This document shows positions 52,365-64,000 of a stretch of DNA of 64,000 nucleotides, in pieces. The position numbers and the translations under genes are program-made. Below the pieces are notes generated by a model. The model was not told the origin of the DNA. It did not search any database and worked only from the letters and a program-made list of their open reading frames with translations. This DNA is from Lamellibrachia columna. Lineage: Eukaryota; Annelida; Polychaeta; Sabellida; Siboglinidae. The stretch is from assembly GCA_963662155.1 (NCBI GenBank), contig OY759265.1:57379652-57443651 (forward strand), given 5' to 3'. Position 1 is the first letter of the stretch, and each line of letters begins with the position of its first letter.

Positions 52365-53610
52365 TTTTAAGTGAGTACTGTCTATTAGGGCCATTATAGT
52401 TTGAATTGAGTACTGTCAATTAGGACCAGTATAGTTTGAAGTGAGTACTGTACATTAGGACCAGTATAGTTTGAAGTAAGTACTGTCTATTAGGGCCATT
52501 ATAGTTTGAAGTGAGTACTGTCTATTAGGGCCAGTATAGTTTGAAGTGAGTACTGTCTATTAGGGCCAGTATAGTTTGAAGTGAGTACTGTCAATTAGGA
52601 CCAGTATAGTTTGAAGTGAGTACTGTACATTAGGACCAGTATAGTTTGAAGTAAGTACTGTCTATTAGGGCCATTATAGTTTGAAGTGAGTACTGTACAT
52701 TAGGACCAGTATAGTTTGAAATGAGTACTGTCTATTAGGGCCAGTGTAGTTTGAGGTGAGTACTGTCTATTAAGGCCATTATAGTTTGAAGTGAGTACTG
52801 TCTATTAGGACCAGTATAGTTTGAAGTGAGTAATGTACATTAGGACCAGTATAGTTTGAAGTGAGTACTGTCTATTAGGGCCAGTGTAGTTTGAAGTGAG
52901 TACTGTCTATTAAGGCCATTATAGTTTGAAGTGAGTACTGTCTATTAGGGCCAGTATAGTTTGAAGTGAGTACTATCTATTAGGGCCAGTATAATTTGAA
53001 GTGAGTACTGTACATTAGGACCAGTATAGTTTGAAGTGAGTACTGTCTATTAGGGCCAGTATAGTTTGAAGTGAGTACTATCTATTAGGGCCAGTATAAT
53101 TTGAAGTGAGTACTGTCTATTAGGGCCAGTATAGTTTGAAGTGATTACGGTTTATTTGGCCTAGTATATTACTGATTACCCAGGTACTATCTATTTAGCC
53201 CAGTATATATTGAAGTGATTACTGACTATTTGGGCCACTAAAGTTTGAAGTGATTACTGTCTATTTGGGCCAGTACAGTTTGAAGTGATTACTGACTATT
53301 TGGCCCAGTATAGCTTGAAGTGATTATCAACTATTTGAGCCAGTAAATCTTTCAACGATTACTCACTATTTGGGTCAGTATCTTTCAACGATTATCAACG
53401 ATTTTGTCTTGTATAGCTTTCAATGATTACTGTCTATTGGGCCTGTATAGCTTTCAATGATTACTGTCTATTGGGCCTGTATAGCTTTAAATGATTACTG
53501 TCTATTTGGGCTAGTATAGTTTTCGATGATTACTAACTATTTGGGCCAGTATCGCTTTATGTGATTACTGACTATTTGGGCCAGTATAGCTTTACATTAA
53601 ATCAAACAAA
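52365..53610. repeat. 35-bp minisatellite with a diverged right half
   Basis: Unit AGTATAGTTTGAAGTGAGTA plus CTGTCTATTAGGGCC. Units are well conserved to about 53140 and then decay gradually (GATTACTGACTATTTGGGCC forms) to 53600, an age gradient. Confidence 0.93.
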
Positions 53611-53654
53611 CAGTTAGTTTTTACTAGCTTAATGCAATGTGTGCATACGCATGA

Positions 53655-53705
53655 TCGTGTGTGTGTGTGTGCACATGCATGTGCGAGCGAGCGCATGTGC
53701 GTGTC
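53655..53705. repeat. Alternating purine-pyrimidine GT/GC tract
   Basis: GTGTGTGTGTGTGCACATGC followed by ATGTGCGAGCGAGCGCATGT; could favour Z-DNA. Confidence 0.8.
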
Positions 53706-54016
53706 AACACCAGAAGTCACAAAGAAACAACATTTTGTTTGCTAGTGAAATTTTATTCTAAAACTGTTTGCCACCTGGATAGCTTTACAGAAATTCAGTA
53801 TTACGTGCAACTTGGCTGAACTAACAATCCACAGTTAATATTGTTCAGTGAGTAACATACAAACAATATTATAACACTCGTCAAATTAATCCAGTGAATA
53901 CATTGATAATAAAATAAATCACTTGTATACACATTAAGTGGTGAAACATTTCATGTCATATGAACTTCTGTAGATAATGTTCCATGATATTTTAATTATT
54001 CACCTGATCTCATCAC

Positions 54017-54639
54017 ACAGCTAACATGAGTGCCACAGTGCAGCCACCCACATCACACAGCTTACATAAATGCCACAGTGCAACCACCCACATCACACAG
54101 CTTACATGAATGCCACAGTGCAGCCACCCACATCACACAGCTTACATAAATGCCACAGTGCAACCACCCACATCACACAGCTTACATGAATGCCACAGTA
54201 CAACCACCCACATCACACAGCTTACAAGAATTCCACAGTGCAACCACCCACATCACACAGCTTACATGAATGCCACAGTGCAACCACCCACATCACACAG
54301 CTTACATAAATGCCACAGTGCAACCACCCACATCACACAGCTTACATAAATGCCACAGTGCAACCACCCACATCACACAGCTTACAAGAATGCCACAGTG
54401 CAACCACCCACATCACACAGCTTACATGAATGCCACAGTGCAGCCACCCACATCACACAGCTTACATAAATGCCACAGTGCAACCACCCACATCACACAG
54501 CTTACATGAATGCCACAGTACAACCACCCACATCACACAGCTTACATAAATGCCACAGTACAACCACCCACATCACACAGCTTACATGAATGCCACAGTA
54601 CAACCACCCACATCACACAGCTTACATAAATGCCACAGT
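54017..54639. repeat. 40-bp minisatellite, left block
   Basis: Unit ACATCACACAGCTTACATAA plus ATGCCACAGTGCAACCACCC, about 15 copies. Variants: CATAAATG/CATGAATG and AGTG/AGTA. Confidence 0.96.
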
Positions 54640-55255
54640 TTTTTGACGCTTTTCCCTGTTATAGTTTGGTACACGAGGTTCTGCATTAACGCTTTTCCCT
54701 CCTCTAAGTTTTCAGTAGTGTACACAGGGTTTTTAGTGCGGGTACTTTTTACGAGTACATTTGTGTGGCTGTTTGGCCCTACCTCTCGGTCTGATGTTTT
54801 GGTAGTTATTGGTTGACTAATGTCTAGATATGTAACACCTTTATACATTGTGTGTTGTGTTTCCATAATGTTCATTATGAATTGTTCAAGAATGTTGGGT
54901 GGTTAGCCCACTATTTTCATTTACCATGTTTGGCTGGGAGATCGAGTACCCCAGCCTTTCTGTTTGTACATGTATGTGTATGGTTAATTCACGGCGGAGT
55001 GACCCCCACCGATACCATGTGAATTGTATATAAGTCAGTAGTGGTACAGATAGTACTGGTAGTGGGTAGCTGATAGGCATGATTTACTAATTATGTGTAA
55101 ACACCTTTTGGGGGCCGGCATGCTTGCTGAGATTATTGGATGTATCTTATTTTGATGGTGTATGCTTGCCTAATTTCATGCTCCTTAATTAATAAATCTA
55201 AATGTCATTCTTTGGCCTATTTCAATCTACGCTGGACTTGTGTTGTTATTTTGCA
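54640..55255 (+). mobile_element. Insertion in the 40-bp array with a candidate solo LTR
   Basis: Unique 616 bp interrupts the array. The segment 54893-55255 starts TGTTGGG and ends TTGCA, and contains TATATAAG (55027-55034) and AATAAA (55191), the arrangement of an LTR promoter and polyadenylation site. The preceding 250 bp has a short open frame on the minus strand without recognised similarity. No clear target duplication. Confidence 0.5.
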
Positions 55256-58020
55256 TAAATGCCACAGTGCAACCACCCACATCACACAGCTTACATAAAT
55301 GCCACAGTACAACCACACACACAGCTTACATGAATGCCACAGTACAACCACCCACATCACACAGCTTACATGAATGCCACAGTACAACCACCCACATCAC
55401 ACAGCTTACATGAATGCCACAGTACAACCACCCACATCACACAGCTTACATGAATGCCATAGTACAACCACCCACATCACACAGCTTACATAAATGCCAT
55501 AGTACAACCACCCACATCACACAGCTTACATGAATGCCACAGTACAACCACCCACATCACACAGCTTACATAAATGCCATAGTACAACCACCCACATCAC
55601 ACAGCTTACATAAATGCCATAGTACAACCACCCACATCACACAGCTTACATAAATGCCATAGTACAACCACCCACATCACACAGCTTACATAAATGCCAC
55701 AGTACAACCACCCACATCACACAGCTTACATGAATGCCACAGTACAACCACCCACATCACACAGCTTACATGAATGCCACAGTACAACCACCCACATCAC
55801 ACAGCTTACATGAATGCCACAGTACAACCACCCACATCACACAGCTTACATAAATGCCATAGGCATAGTACAACCACCCACATCACACAGCTTACATGAA
55901 TGCCACAGTACAACCACCCACATCACACAGCTTACATAAATGCCATAGTACAACCACCCACATCACACAGCTTACATAAATGCCACAGTACAACCACCCA
56001 CATCACACAGCTTACATGAATGCCACAGTACAACCACCCACATCACACAGCTTACATGAATGCCACAGTACAACCACCCACATCACACAGCTTACATGAA
56101 TGCCATAGTACAACCACCCACATCACACAGCTTACATGAATGCCACAGTACAACCACCCACATCACACAGCTTACATGAATGCCATAGTACAACCACCCA
56201 CATCACACAGCTTACATGAATGCCACAGTACAACCACCCACATCACACAGCTTACATGAATGCCACAGTACAACCACCCACATCACACAGCTTACATGAA
56301 TGCCACAGTACAACCACCCACATCACACAGCTTACATGAATGCCACAGTGCAACCACCCACATCACACAGCTTACATGAATGCCACAGTACAACCACCCA
56401 CATCACACAGCTTACATGAATGCCACAGTACAACCACCCACATCACACAGCTTACATAAATGCCACAGTACAACCACCCACATCACACAGCTTACATGAA
56501 TGCCACAGTACAACCACCCACATCACACAGCTTACATAAATGCCACAGTACAAGCACCCACATCACACAGCTTACATGAATGCCACAGTACAACCACCCA
56601 CATCACACAGCTTACATAAATGCCACAGTACAACCACCCACATCACACAGCTTACATGAATGCCACAGTACAACCACCCACATCACACAGCTTACATAAA
56701 TGCCACAGTGCAACCACCCACATCACACAGCATACATGAATGCCACAGTGCAACCACCAACATCACACAGCTTACATGAATGCCACAGTACAACCACCCA
56801 CATCACACAGCTTACATGAATGCCACAGTACAACCACCCACATCACACAGCTTACATAAATGCCACAGTGCAACCACCCACATCACACAGCATACATGAA
56901 TGCCACAGTGCAACCACCAACATCACACAGCTTACATAAATGCCACAGTACAACCACCCACATCACACAGCTTACATAAATGCCACAGTGCAACCACCCA
57001 CATCACACAGCATACATGAATGCCACAGTGCAACCACCCACATCACACAGCATACATAAATGCCACAGTGCAACCACCCACATCACACAGCTTACATGAA
57101 TGCCACAGTACAACCACCCACATCACACAGCTTACATAAATGCCACAGTGCAACCACCCACATCACACAGCTTACATAAATGCCACAGTGCAACCACCCA
57201 CATCACACAGCTTACATGAATGCCACAGTACAACCACCCACATCACACAGCTTACATAAATGCCACAGTGCAACCACCCACATCACACAGCTTACATAAA
57301 TGCCACAGTGCAACCACCCACATCACACAGCTTACATAAATGCCACAGTGCAACCACCCACATCACACAGCTTACATAAATGCCACAGTGCAACCACCCA
57401 CATCACACAGCTTACATGAATGCCACAGTGCAACCACCCACATCACACAGCTTACATAAATGCCACAGTGCAACCACCCACATCACACAGCTTACATAAA
57501 TGCCACAGTGCAGCCACCCACATCACACAGCTTACATAAATGCCACAGTACAACCACCCACATCACACAGCTTACATGAATGCCACAGTACAACCACCCA
57601 CATCACACAGCGTACATAAATGCCACAGTGCAACCACCCACATCACACAGCTTACATGAATGCCACAGTGCAACCACCCACATCACACAGCTTACATAAA
57701 TGCCACAGTGCAACCACCCACATCACACAGCTTACATAAATGCCACAGTGCAACCACCCACATCACACAGCTTACATGAATGCCACATTGCAACCACCCA
57801 CATCACACAGCTTACATAAATGCCACAGTACAGCCACCCACATCACACAGCTTACATGAATGCCACAGTGCAACCACCCACATCACACAGCTTACATAAA
57901 TGCCACAGTGCAACCACCCACATCACACAGCTTACATAAATGCCACAGTGCAGCCACCCACATCACACAGCTTACATAAATGCCACAGTACAGCCACCCA
58001 CATCACACAGCTTACATGAA
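55254..58020. repeat. 40-bp minisatellite, right block
   Basis: About 69 copies. AGTA-type units dominate 55,300-56,700 and AGTG-type units dominate 56,900-57,960, giving regional homogenisation. Followed by short CAGTGCAGCCA repeats to 58080. Confidence 0.96.
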
Positions 58021-58080
58021 TGCCACAGTGCAGCCACAGTGCAGTCACAGTGCAGCTGCAGTGCAGCCATAGTGCAGCCA

Positions 58081-59440
58081 CCCACAATTATTGTTTTCTT
58101 ATTTCATCAAATATGTCAATGCAACAAACATTTCTTCATGATGATAACATACTTTTACATTGCTTTTGATCATTAAAAGCCACTTGTTTTATTTTCAAGA
58201 TTCGGACACATAGACCCAACTCTTAACATATAAAACCAAGCAGACCTGGTTATTATGTCATAACCAAATACGTTTTGGTATGAATTTCAAACTGTACATG
58301 ATCATAATTTGAACCCACCATGGGACACAATGCATCATCGATTCACTGATACATATGTCAGTTAACTTTATTTTTCAAACGTTCCCAGGAAAGACCTTGC
58401 ATCTGCTAACACCAGCTTATATGAATTCTCACAAGACAGCATATCAACACATCCTGTAAATACTAAATACACAAACAAAACAAATAGTATTCATTGTATA
58501 ATACAATTTTAATAGCCATTTCTACAAGCCACTTGCTCAATTTCGCAATCATGATTTGTACAATCTCTCTAGCATTCTTGAAACAATGCTGAATCTAACA
58601 CAGCCAATCCACGAGGCAAGATGACGATGCATTTAGAGAAAAACAACCTTTTGCAGCACTGAAAATCGACTAAAATACCAAATCAACTAAACGTTAGAAA
58701 TTAGTGACATCATCACTAACTATTCGATGTCACACTTTATTTACCAGATTTGTGAGTGTTAATTATTCAGCCATTTTTGGTCATTCATTGTTCAGATGTG
58801 TTCCTTGAAAAATCCATCCCCATTACAAATATAAACATGACTATATAAACTGAGGTATAGAGCACCGCATTTCTGAGATTACTGATGCATCTGAAATTAC
58901 ATTTTATAGCATGAATACAAATTCTTGAGAATCGTGAAAATATGACTGGCAGTGAATACACCCAAAATACAAATCAAACCATCACAATTCTAGTTCCGTA
59001 GAACATCGTAAACAGGAAGCGCATCCGTCTTAGAATGCTACAAACATTTGCTGCTCATTAGACACTGCAGGTAACTCAGGTATAATGGCAAGATGGTACC
59101 TGGCACTCCAAGATAGGCATCACATCACACTGCAACCCATTTGCTTTAAATTATTCAGTGGACTGCTGGTTATTAACTACAAAAAAATCTCCTAGCTGTG
59201 CTGTTTTGTAAAAAGCTGTATAAAAATTTATTATAACAAATAAATCATTACTAAGACAGCGAAAGTACGAGGTGTGTACTAGTTATGGATAGCAGAACTG
59301 ATAAATAACTAATCTAATCGATAGAGTTGAAGCAGACAATGCTAAATATATGTACTGCATGACTTCAGCAATAGTTATACAACATGACACGTGTCTGTTA
59401 GGCAGCTTGTTTATTAAATGTTACCTCTTATGATGTGCCA
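58081..59440. other. Region downstream of HOOK, possible 3' UTR
   Basis: No gene or repeat period recognised. Lies in the direction of HOOK transcription, 0.9-2.3 kb past its stop; minus-strand AATAAA motifs occur (for example about 58736 and 59226), so part may be HOOK 3' UTR. Confidence 0.4.
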
Positions 59441-59442
59441 CT

Positions 59443-59640
59443 GATAAGAAGAAGAATTGGATGGGACAACAATTAGATGGTCTGATAGGAAGTTGAATTA
59501 GATGGGACCATAATTAGATGGACCGATAAGAATTTGATAGGACAATTAGATGGACTGATGAGAAGTAGAATTGGATGGGACAACAATTAGATGGACTGAT
59601 GAGAAGAAGAATTGGATGGGACAACAACTGATGAGACGGA
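59443..59640. repeat. Degenerate minisatellite (AGAAGAATTGGATGGGACAA)
   Basis: About five to six imperfect units of 30-45 bp combining GGATGGGACAACAATTAGAT and GGACTGATGAGAAG. Confidence 0.82.
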
Positions 59641-60337
59641 ATAGGATGAGCAAGTGGAAGAAAGAAATGTTGGATAAGTTGATAGACAAGACACTACAGA
59701 CAGTGGTGGAACAGTCTAGAGTGGGAAACAGGATGAACCCCCCAATGATCTGGTGCTCCACAATCAGGTGCTTTTGTTAAAACCACTATTCAGCAGCACA
59801 GCTAACAACATTTATGTGACAACGAACTAGGAGATCATCAAAACATTTATGGAGCTTCTTTGATACACAATTTCTTGCAAAAACAAATCACGTTGTTAGT
59901 GGATAACATTAGGTCAAGGAAACCCATAAATGTTTCAAGTTAACAGTTTTCCAATTGTCAAGGTACATAATGGGATCAAGATACATTAGAAATTGGCTTA
60001 CTGAGACTAAGTACACTAAGTAGTCTGTGTACTCCATATGTAGAAGGTTATATGTTGTATGAGAGAACGTTTAATAGCACAACTAGTTGAAACTACTGGA
60101 TGTAAAGGTCTGGGTGACCTCTGACTGCAAACTACACAAAGCTGCTTTACTTCCATGGTCAACTGAGGATGGTGATACTCTCGTGTGTGCTGTAGTGTCC
60201 TTCCAGGAGTTGTCAGTGGTCCTTCAGCCCACAGTCCCACAAACCAGATGGTTTAAGTTCAGGTAGGGTTACAGAGGGACCTCCTGGTGACACTAGCACT
60301 CTTGTGACAATATGACACCGTGACAGCCAGCCACGGT

Positions 60338-60499
60338 TCACCTCGTCCCCACATTGCCTGTCATGTGTGGACTCATCACGCTCCCTGGTGTTCGGCGTGT
60401 GTGCGCCTGTCGTTGCCGGGCAAGGAATGATTTCCCGCCAGAGCTGCTCAAGCTGTTAGACAAACGTTCTTCCATTGCCGCTCGGTTTAGCTGCGTACC
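60338..60499 (-). CDS. HOOK: HOOK last exon and stop
   Basis: 54 codons including TGA at 60338; contains EERLSNSLSSSGGKSFLARQ and a Thr/Arg/Pro tail. The acceptor TTCCCAG is followed upstream by a short duplicated stretch (60501-60605, GGGAACAGAGGAACA repeats). Confidence 0.9.
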   Translation of the reverse strand, partial: GTQLNRAAMEERLSNSLSSSGGKSFLARQRQAHTRRTPGSVMSPHMTGNVGTR

Positions 60500-61551
60500 C
60501 TGGGAACAGAGGAACAGGGTTAGCCAAGCATGACTATCATTGACAGGGAACAGAGGAACAGGGTTAATCAAGCGTGACCATCAATGACAGGGAACAGAGG
60601 AACATGGTTAGCGTGACCATTAGTGACAGTCATTGTGCATCATTGTGCCATCTTAGACAGATAACATCTATCTACCAAACACATCCATCTTACAATTGAA
60701 GAACCTAATATAAATATATTTATCTTCTGATTACTTGGCTAGTTTAAGAACAATTTTATTTATATATAAGGAACATATGAGTCATTGGGATTTTAACACA
60801 TTAATGATATTTCAATAAAAACGTTTTGTAGAATTTAAATGCGCCTTTCCAGCAGGACTGCTAAAGAAAGAAGACTCTCACCAGGTTGTACCAGGCAGTC
60901 ACAACCAGCTTTTCTTCCTGCTCTCGAGTACGCTTCATCATGTCACGATCTTTCTACAACACAACCAGATACCACACGATTATATTACATAATTCACAGA
61001 GTGCAATATCCTTAAAAAGCACAAAGCGTTTTACACAATTATTAAATGATAACATTATAAGTATAGTTTTAAGTAATTGTACATGAATAAAATAAATATA
61101 TAATCAAGAAAAAGATACGTATGTAAATTATTAATAAATTGATGTGGCACAAGAAAAGTGGATGAAGATACTTTAATTAGAAAGCTAAAAAGCCATAACA
61201 TTCTGATGCTGTAATTAGAGCATTTTTTAAATGGATGATAAATAATTTATACAATTTATTGCCAGATAAAACACTGGAAAATAAAATGCAATATTCCACC
61301 TGGAACAAGTGTGTCTTTAGCAACATTAACAACGTGCACTATACATAACTTGAACAAAATAATACTGTAGCATCTCCACAACAACTACAGAATGAACTTG
61401 CAGGCACCACATAAGGCATCAACATGAAGGTAGCACCACCTACCTCGAGACTACCAATCAGCTGCGTCTTCTCCTGCAGCTGATTACGCAGAGCGAAGAT
61501 GTCGGGTGAAGCACCCGCATTCAACTTCGTCGGGTCAAGATTTTTTATCAC
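60338..61551 (-). CDS. HOOK: HOOK-family dynein adaptor, C-terminal three exons, partial
   Basis: Minus-strand exons at 61444-61551, 60882-60953 and 60338-60499 join in phase 0 into the last 113 residues of a HOOK protein: VIKNLDPTKLNAGASPDIFA with RNQLQEKTQLIGSLE, then EEKLVVTAWYNL, then GKSFLARQRQA before the stop. These match the conserved C-terminus of vertebrate HOOK1/HOOK3 (AWYNMG and SFLARQRQA). The family links dynein-dynactin to endosomal cargo through the C-terminal region, which binds FTS/FHIP. The coiled-coil and N-terminal HOOK-domain exons must lie right of base 64000. The paralogue number cannot be decided. EIF2D and HOOK are convergent. Confidence 0.9.
60882..60953 (-). CDS. 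HOOK: HOOK second-last exon
   Basis: Exactly 24 codons: KDRDMMKRTREQEEKLVVTA and WYNL. Acceptor TTGTAG, donor GTGAGA. Confidence 0.9.
61444..61551 (-). CDS. HOOK: HOOK third-last exon
   Basis: Exactly 36 codons with phase 0 at both ends; coiled-coil end (ALRNQLQEKTQLIGSLE). Acceptor CTTCAG, donor GTAGGT. Confidence 0.9.
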
Positions 61552-61748
61552 CTGAAGCAACAAGCCAAACCAGGTACTGATAGTCTTGTTTTGATATAGA
61601 ACAACATCAAGACTTATTGTTCTATTTATTAAGGTAGGCTACAACCACTGTGGTGACTGAGATGTCAGTGCAGTGACAGGCTCTGTTGTTTGCGAGTTAA
61701 AATGAAAATTTAATTATGGTGCAGAAGAAAAACAGTGTGCAATACTCA

Positions 61749-61923
61749 GGGCCCATATTCTCGAACTTAAGTCTTACATATTCATAACTCAAGGTTTCCG
61801 TACATATGGTGGCAAAACTGTCCCGGGAAGCTTACTCAGGGAACATCTTGGTAAATATTATCCAGTGTGTTAAATAGTGAATAGGCCTACTGAAGTATTA
61901 CATTCTTTCAAGAATATGGGTCG
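61749..61923. mobile_element. Short MITE-like inverted-repeat element
   Basis: GGGCCCATATTCTCGAA at the left and the complement of TTCAAGAATATGGGTC at the right form imperfect terminal inverted repeats about 175 bp apart in a HOOK intron. Confidence 0.55.
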
Positions 61924-62106
61924 AGTGCAATAAGACAAGTGTATGTTTAGAGGATACACCATCGAGTCATGTAACGTGGACTAAGCCAAGAGTGTAACAT
62001 GGCTGACTGAATGGGAGACTATCACTGAGCTTCAAGGCCATCCAACAAAGAACAAACTAAGTTGGTAACTAACATTTACCAGGGTATATTTCTGGTTTGT
62101 TGGGTC

Positions 62107-62930
62107 AGCGTGTGTAGCTGAATGCAAGGGAAGGGTGTAAGCTGAATGCAAGGGAAGGGTGTAAGCTGAATGCAAGGGAAGGGTGTAAGCTGAATGCAAG
62201 GGAAGGGCATAAGCTGAATGCAAGGGAAGGGTGTAAGCTGAATGCAAGGGAAGGGTGTAAGCTGAATGCAAGGGAAGGGTGTAAGCTGAATGCAAGGGAA
62301 GGGCATAAGCTGAATGCAAGGGAAGGGTGTAAGCTGAATGCAAGGGAAGGGTGTAAGCTGAATGTAAGGGAAGGGCGTAAGCTGAATGCAAGGGAAGGGT
62401 GTAAGCTGAATGCAAGGGAAGGGTGTAAGCTGAATGTAAGGGAAGGGTGTTAGCTGAATGTAAGGGAAGGGCGTAAGCTGAATGCAAGGGAAGGGTGTAA
62501 GCTGAATGCAAGGGAAGGGTGTAAGCTGAATGTAAGGGAAGGGCGTAAGCTGAATGCAAGGGAAGGGTGTAAGCTGAATGCAAGGGAAGGGTGTAAGCTG
62601 AATGTAAGGGAAGGGTGTTAGCTGAATGTAAGGGAAGGGCGTAAGCTGAATGCAAGGGAAGGGTGTAAGCTGAATGCAAGGGAAGGGCGTAAGCTGAATG
62701 CAAGGGAAGGGTGTAAGCTGAATGCAAGGGAAGGGTGTAAGCTGAATGTAAGGGAAGGGCGTAAGCTGAATGCAAGGGAAGGGTGTAAGCTGAATGCAAG
62801 GGAAGGGTGTAAGCTGAATGTAAGGGAAGGGCGTAAGCTGAATGCAAGGGAAGGGTGTAAGCTGAATGTAAGGGAAGGGTGTAAGCTGAATGTAAAGGAA
62901 GGGTGTAAGCTGAATGCAAGGGAAGGGCAC
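62107..62930. repeat. 24-bp minisatellite, about 34 copies
   Basis: Unit GTGTAAGCTGAATGCAAGGG plus AAGG. Variant positions (GTGTAAG, GCGTAAG, GTGTTAG; GCAAG or GTAAG) recur in the same order, indicating a higher-order unit of several 24-mers. HOOK intron. Confidence 0.96.
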
Positions 62931-63047
62931 AAGTGAGGCAGTGGAAATGCCAACCAGGGGATATATTAGAAGGTACTATTTAATACTTAACATTTTAAAG
63001 AAGGAATAAAAATTCCTGAGACACAGTGCAAATTAAACTACTTTCAC

Positions 63048-64000
63048 TCTCTCCTTTCATCTTTACACCTAGAGGCGGATGGACAAGATAGTCACAACAT
63101 AACAACCTTTCATCTTTACACCTAGAGGTGGATGCACAAGATAGTCACAACATAACAACCTTTCATCTTTACACCTAGAGGTGGATGACAAGATAGTCAC
63201 AACATAACAACCTTTCATCTTTACACCTAGAGGTGGATGACAAGATAGTCACAACATAACAACCTTTCATCTTTACACCTAGAGGTGGATGACAAGATAG
63301 TCACAACATAACAACCTTTCATCTTTACACCTAGAGGTGGATGACAAGATAGTCACAACATAACAACCTTTCATCTTTACACCTAGAGGTGGATGACAAG
63401 ATAGTCACAACATAACAACCTTTCATATTTACACCTAGAGGTGGATGACAAGATAGTCACAACATAACAACCTTTCATATTTACACCTAGAGGTGGATGA
63501 CAAGATAGTCACAACATAACAACCTTTCATCTTTACACCTAGAGGTGGATGACAAGATAGTCACAACATAACAACCTTTCATCTTTACACCTAGAGGTGG
63601 ATGCACAAGATAGTCACAACATAACAACCTTTCATCTTTACACCTAGAGGTGGATGACAAGATAGTCACAACATAACAACCTTTCATCTTTACACCTAGA
63701 GGTGGATGACAAGATAGTCACAACATAACAACCTTTCATCTTTACACCTAGAGGTGGATGACAAGATAGTCACAACATAACAACCTTTCATCTTTACACC
63801 TAGAGGTGGATGACAAGATAGTCACAACATAACAACCTTTCATCTTTACACCTAGAGGTGGATGCACAAGATAGTCACAACATAACAACCTTTCATCTTT
63901 ACACCTAGAGGTGGATGACAAGATAGTCACAACATAACAACCTTTCATCTTTACACCTAGAGGTGGATGACAAGATAGTCACAATATAACAACCTTTCAT
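63048..64000. repeat. 52-bp minisatellite, about 18 copies, runs off the window
   Basis: Unit CAACCTTTCATCTTTACACC plus TAGAGGTGGATGACAAGATA and GTCACAACATAA. Copies with GATGCACAAG give a 53-bp variant. HOOK intron. Confidence 0.96.

Noticed and set aside
54017..58020. Possible CRISPR array
   Set aside because: Units are directly adjacent and nearly identical along their whole 40 bp, with no unique spacers and no cas genes, in an intron-containing animal genome.
62032..62953. Open frames of nearly 300 codons with LPLHSAYT repeats
   Set aside because: Pure 24-bp repeat translation in a HOOK intron.

Overview
The window is animal nuclear DNA. Its genes are split into short exons with GT..AG splice sites, it carries CR1-type and other non-LTR retrotransposon remnants, pogo/Tigger-like DNA elements and a tRNA-derived SINE, and at a rough estimate a quarter to a third of it is minisatellite. 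There is no operon structure and no prokaryotic signal. Protein similarity, recalled and not searched, identifies three genes. I judge the source to be a marine-type invertebrate. Amphioxus is possible, because intron-boundary minisatellites ('mirages') have, as I recall, been described there, but I cannot name the species.

Layout. (1) 1-29222, minus strand: the first 24 exons (about 1022 codons) of a SPEF2 orthologue, a ciliary central-apparatus protein; the gene continues left of base 1. I rebuilt every exon from splice sites and the phases agree throughout. Its introns hold most of the large tandem arrays. (2) 29223-29656: 434 bp between two divergent start codons, probably a shared bidirectional promoter. 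(3) 29657-45645, plus strand: a complete EIF2D gene (13 exons, 618 codons), a translation initiation, recycling and reinitiation factor. (4) 45646-60337: intergenic or UTR DNA with a 45-bp array, a Tigger-like MITE, inverted-repeat elements, a CR1 copy inside an 11-bp array, a 35-bp array, and a 4-kb array of 40-bp units interrupted by an LTR-like insertion. (5) 60338-61551, minus strand: the last three exons of a HOOK-family dynein adaptor, with two further arrays (24 bp and 52 bp) upstream in its intron or introns to the window end.

The most notable observation is that several minisatellites are not randomly placed in introns: their repeat unit contains or starts exactly at a splice site. 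SPEF2 exon 17 has about 18 tandem copies of its 5' splice site with exon sequence. EIF2D exon 12 has 11 tandem 5' splice sites. EIF2D exon 5 has about 35 or more tandem 3' splice sites with the first exon codons. EIF2D exon 7, SPEF2 exon 10 and SPEF2 exon 15 have smaller or similar 3' splice-site arrays, and arrays abut SPEF2 exons 18 and 9. In the arrays I translated, use of a wrong copy brings an in-frame stop. A second theme is that dispersed repeats (a SINE-like family and a LINE 3' region) carry a small internal segment that has expanded into a different minisatellite in different copies. A third is that CR1 copies sit inside minisatellite arrays, and truncated LINE junctions lie within about 20-50 bp of exon donors.

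SPEF2 and HOOK are cytoskeletal or ciliary transport proteins and EIF2D is a ribosomal factor; they are neighbours, not a pathway.
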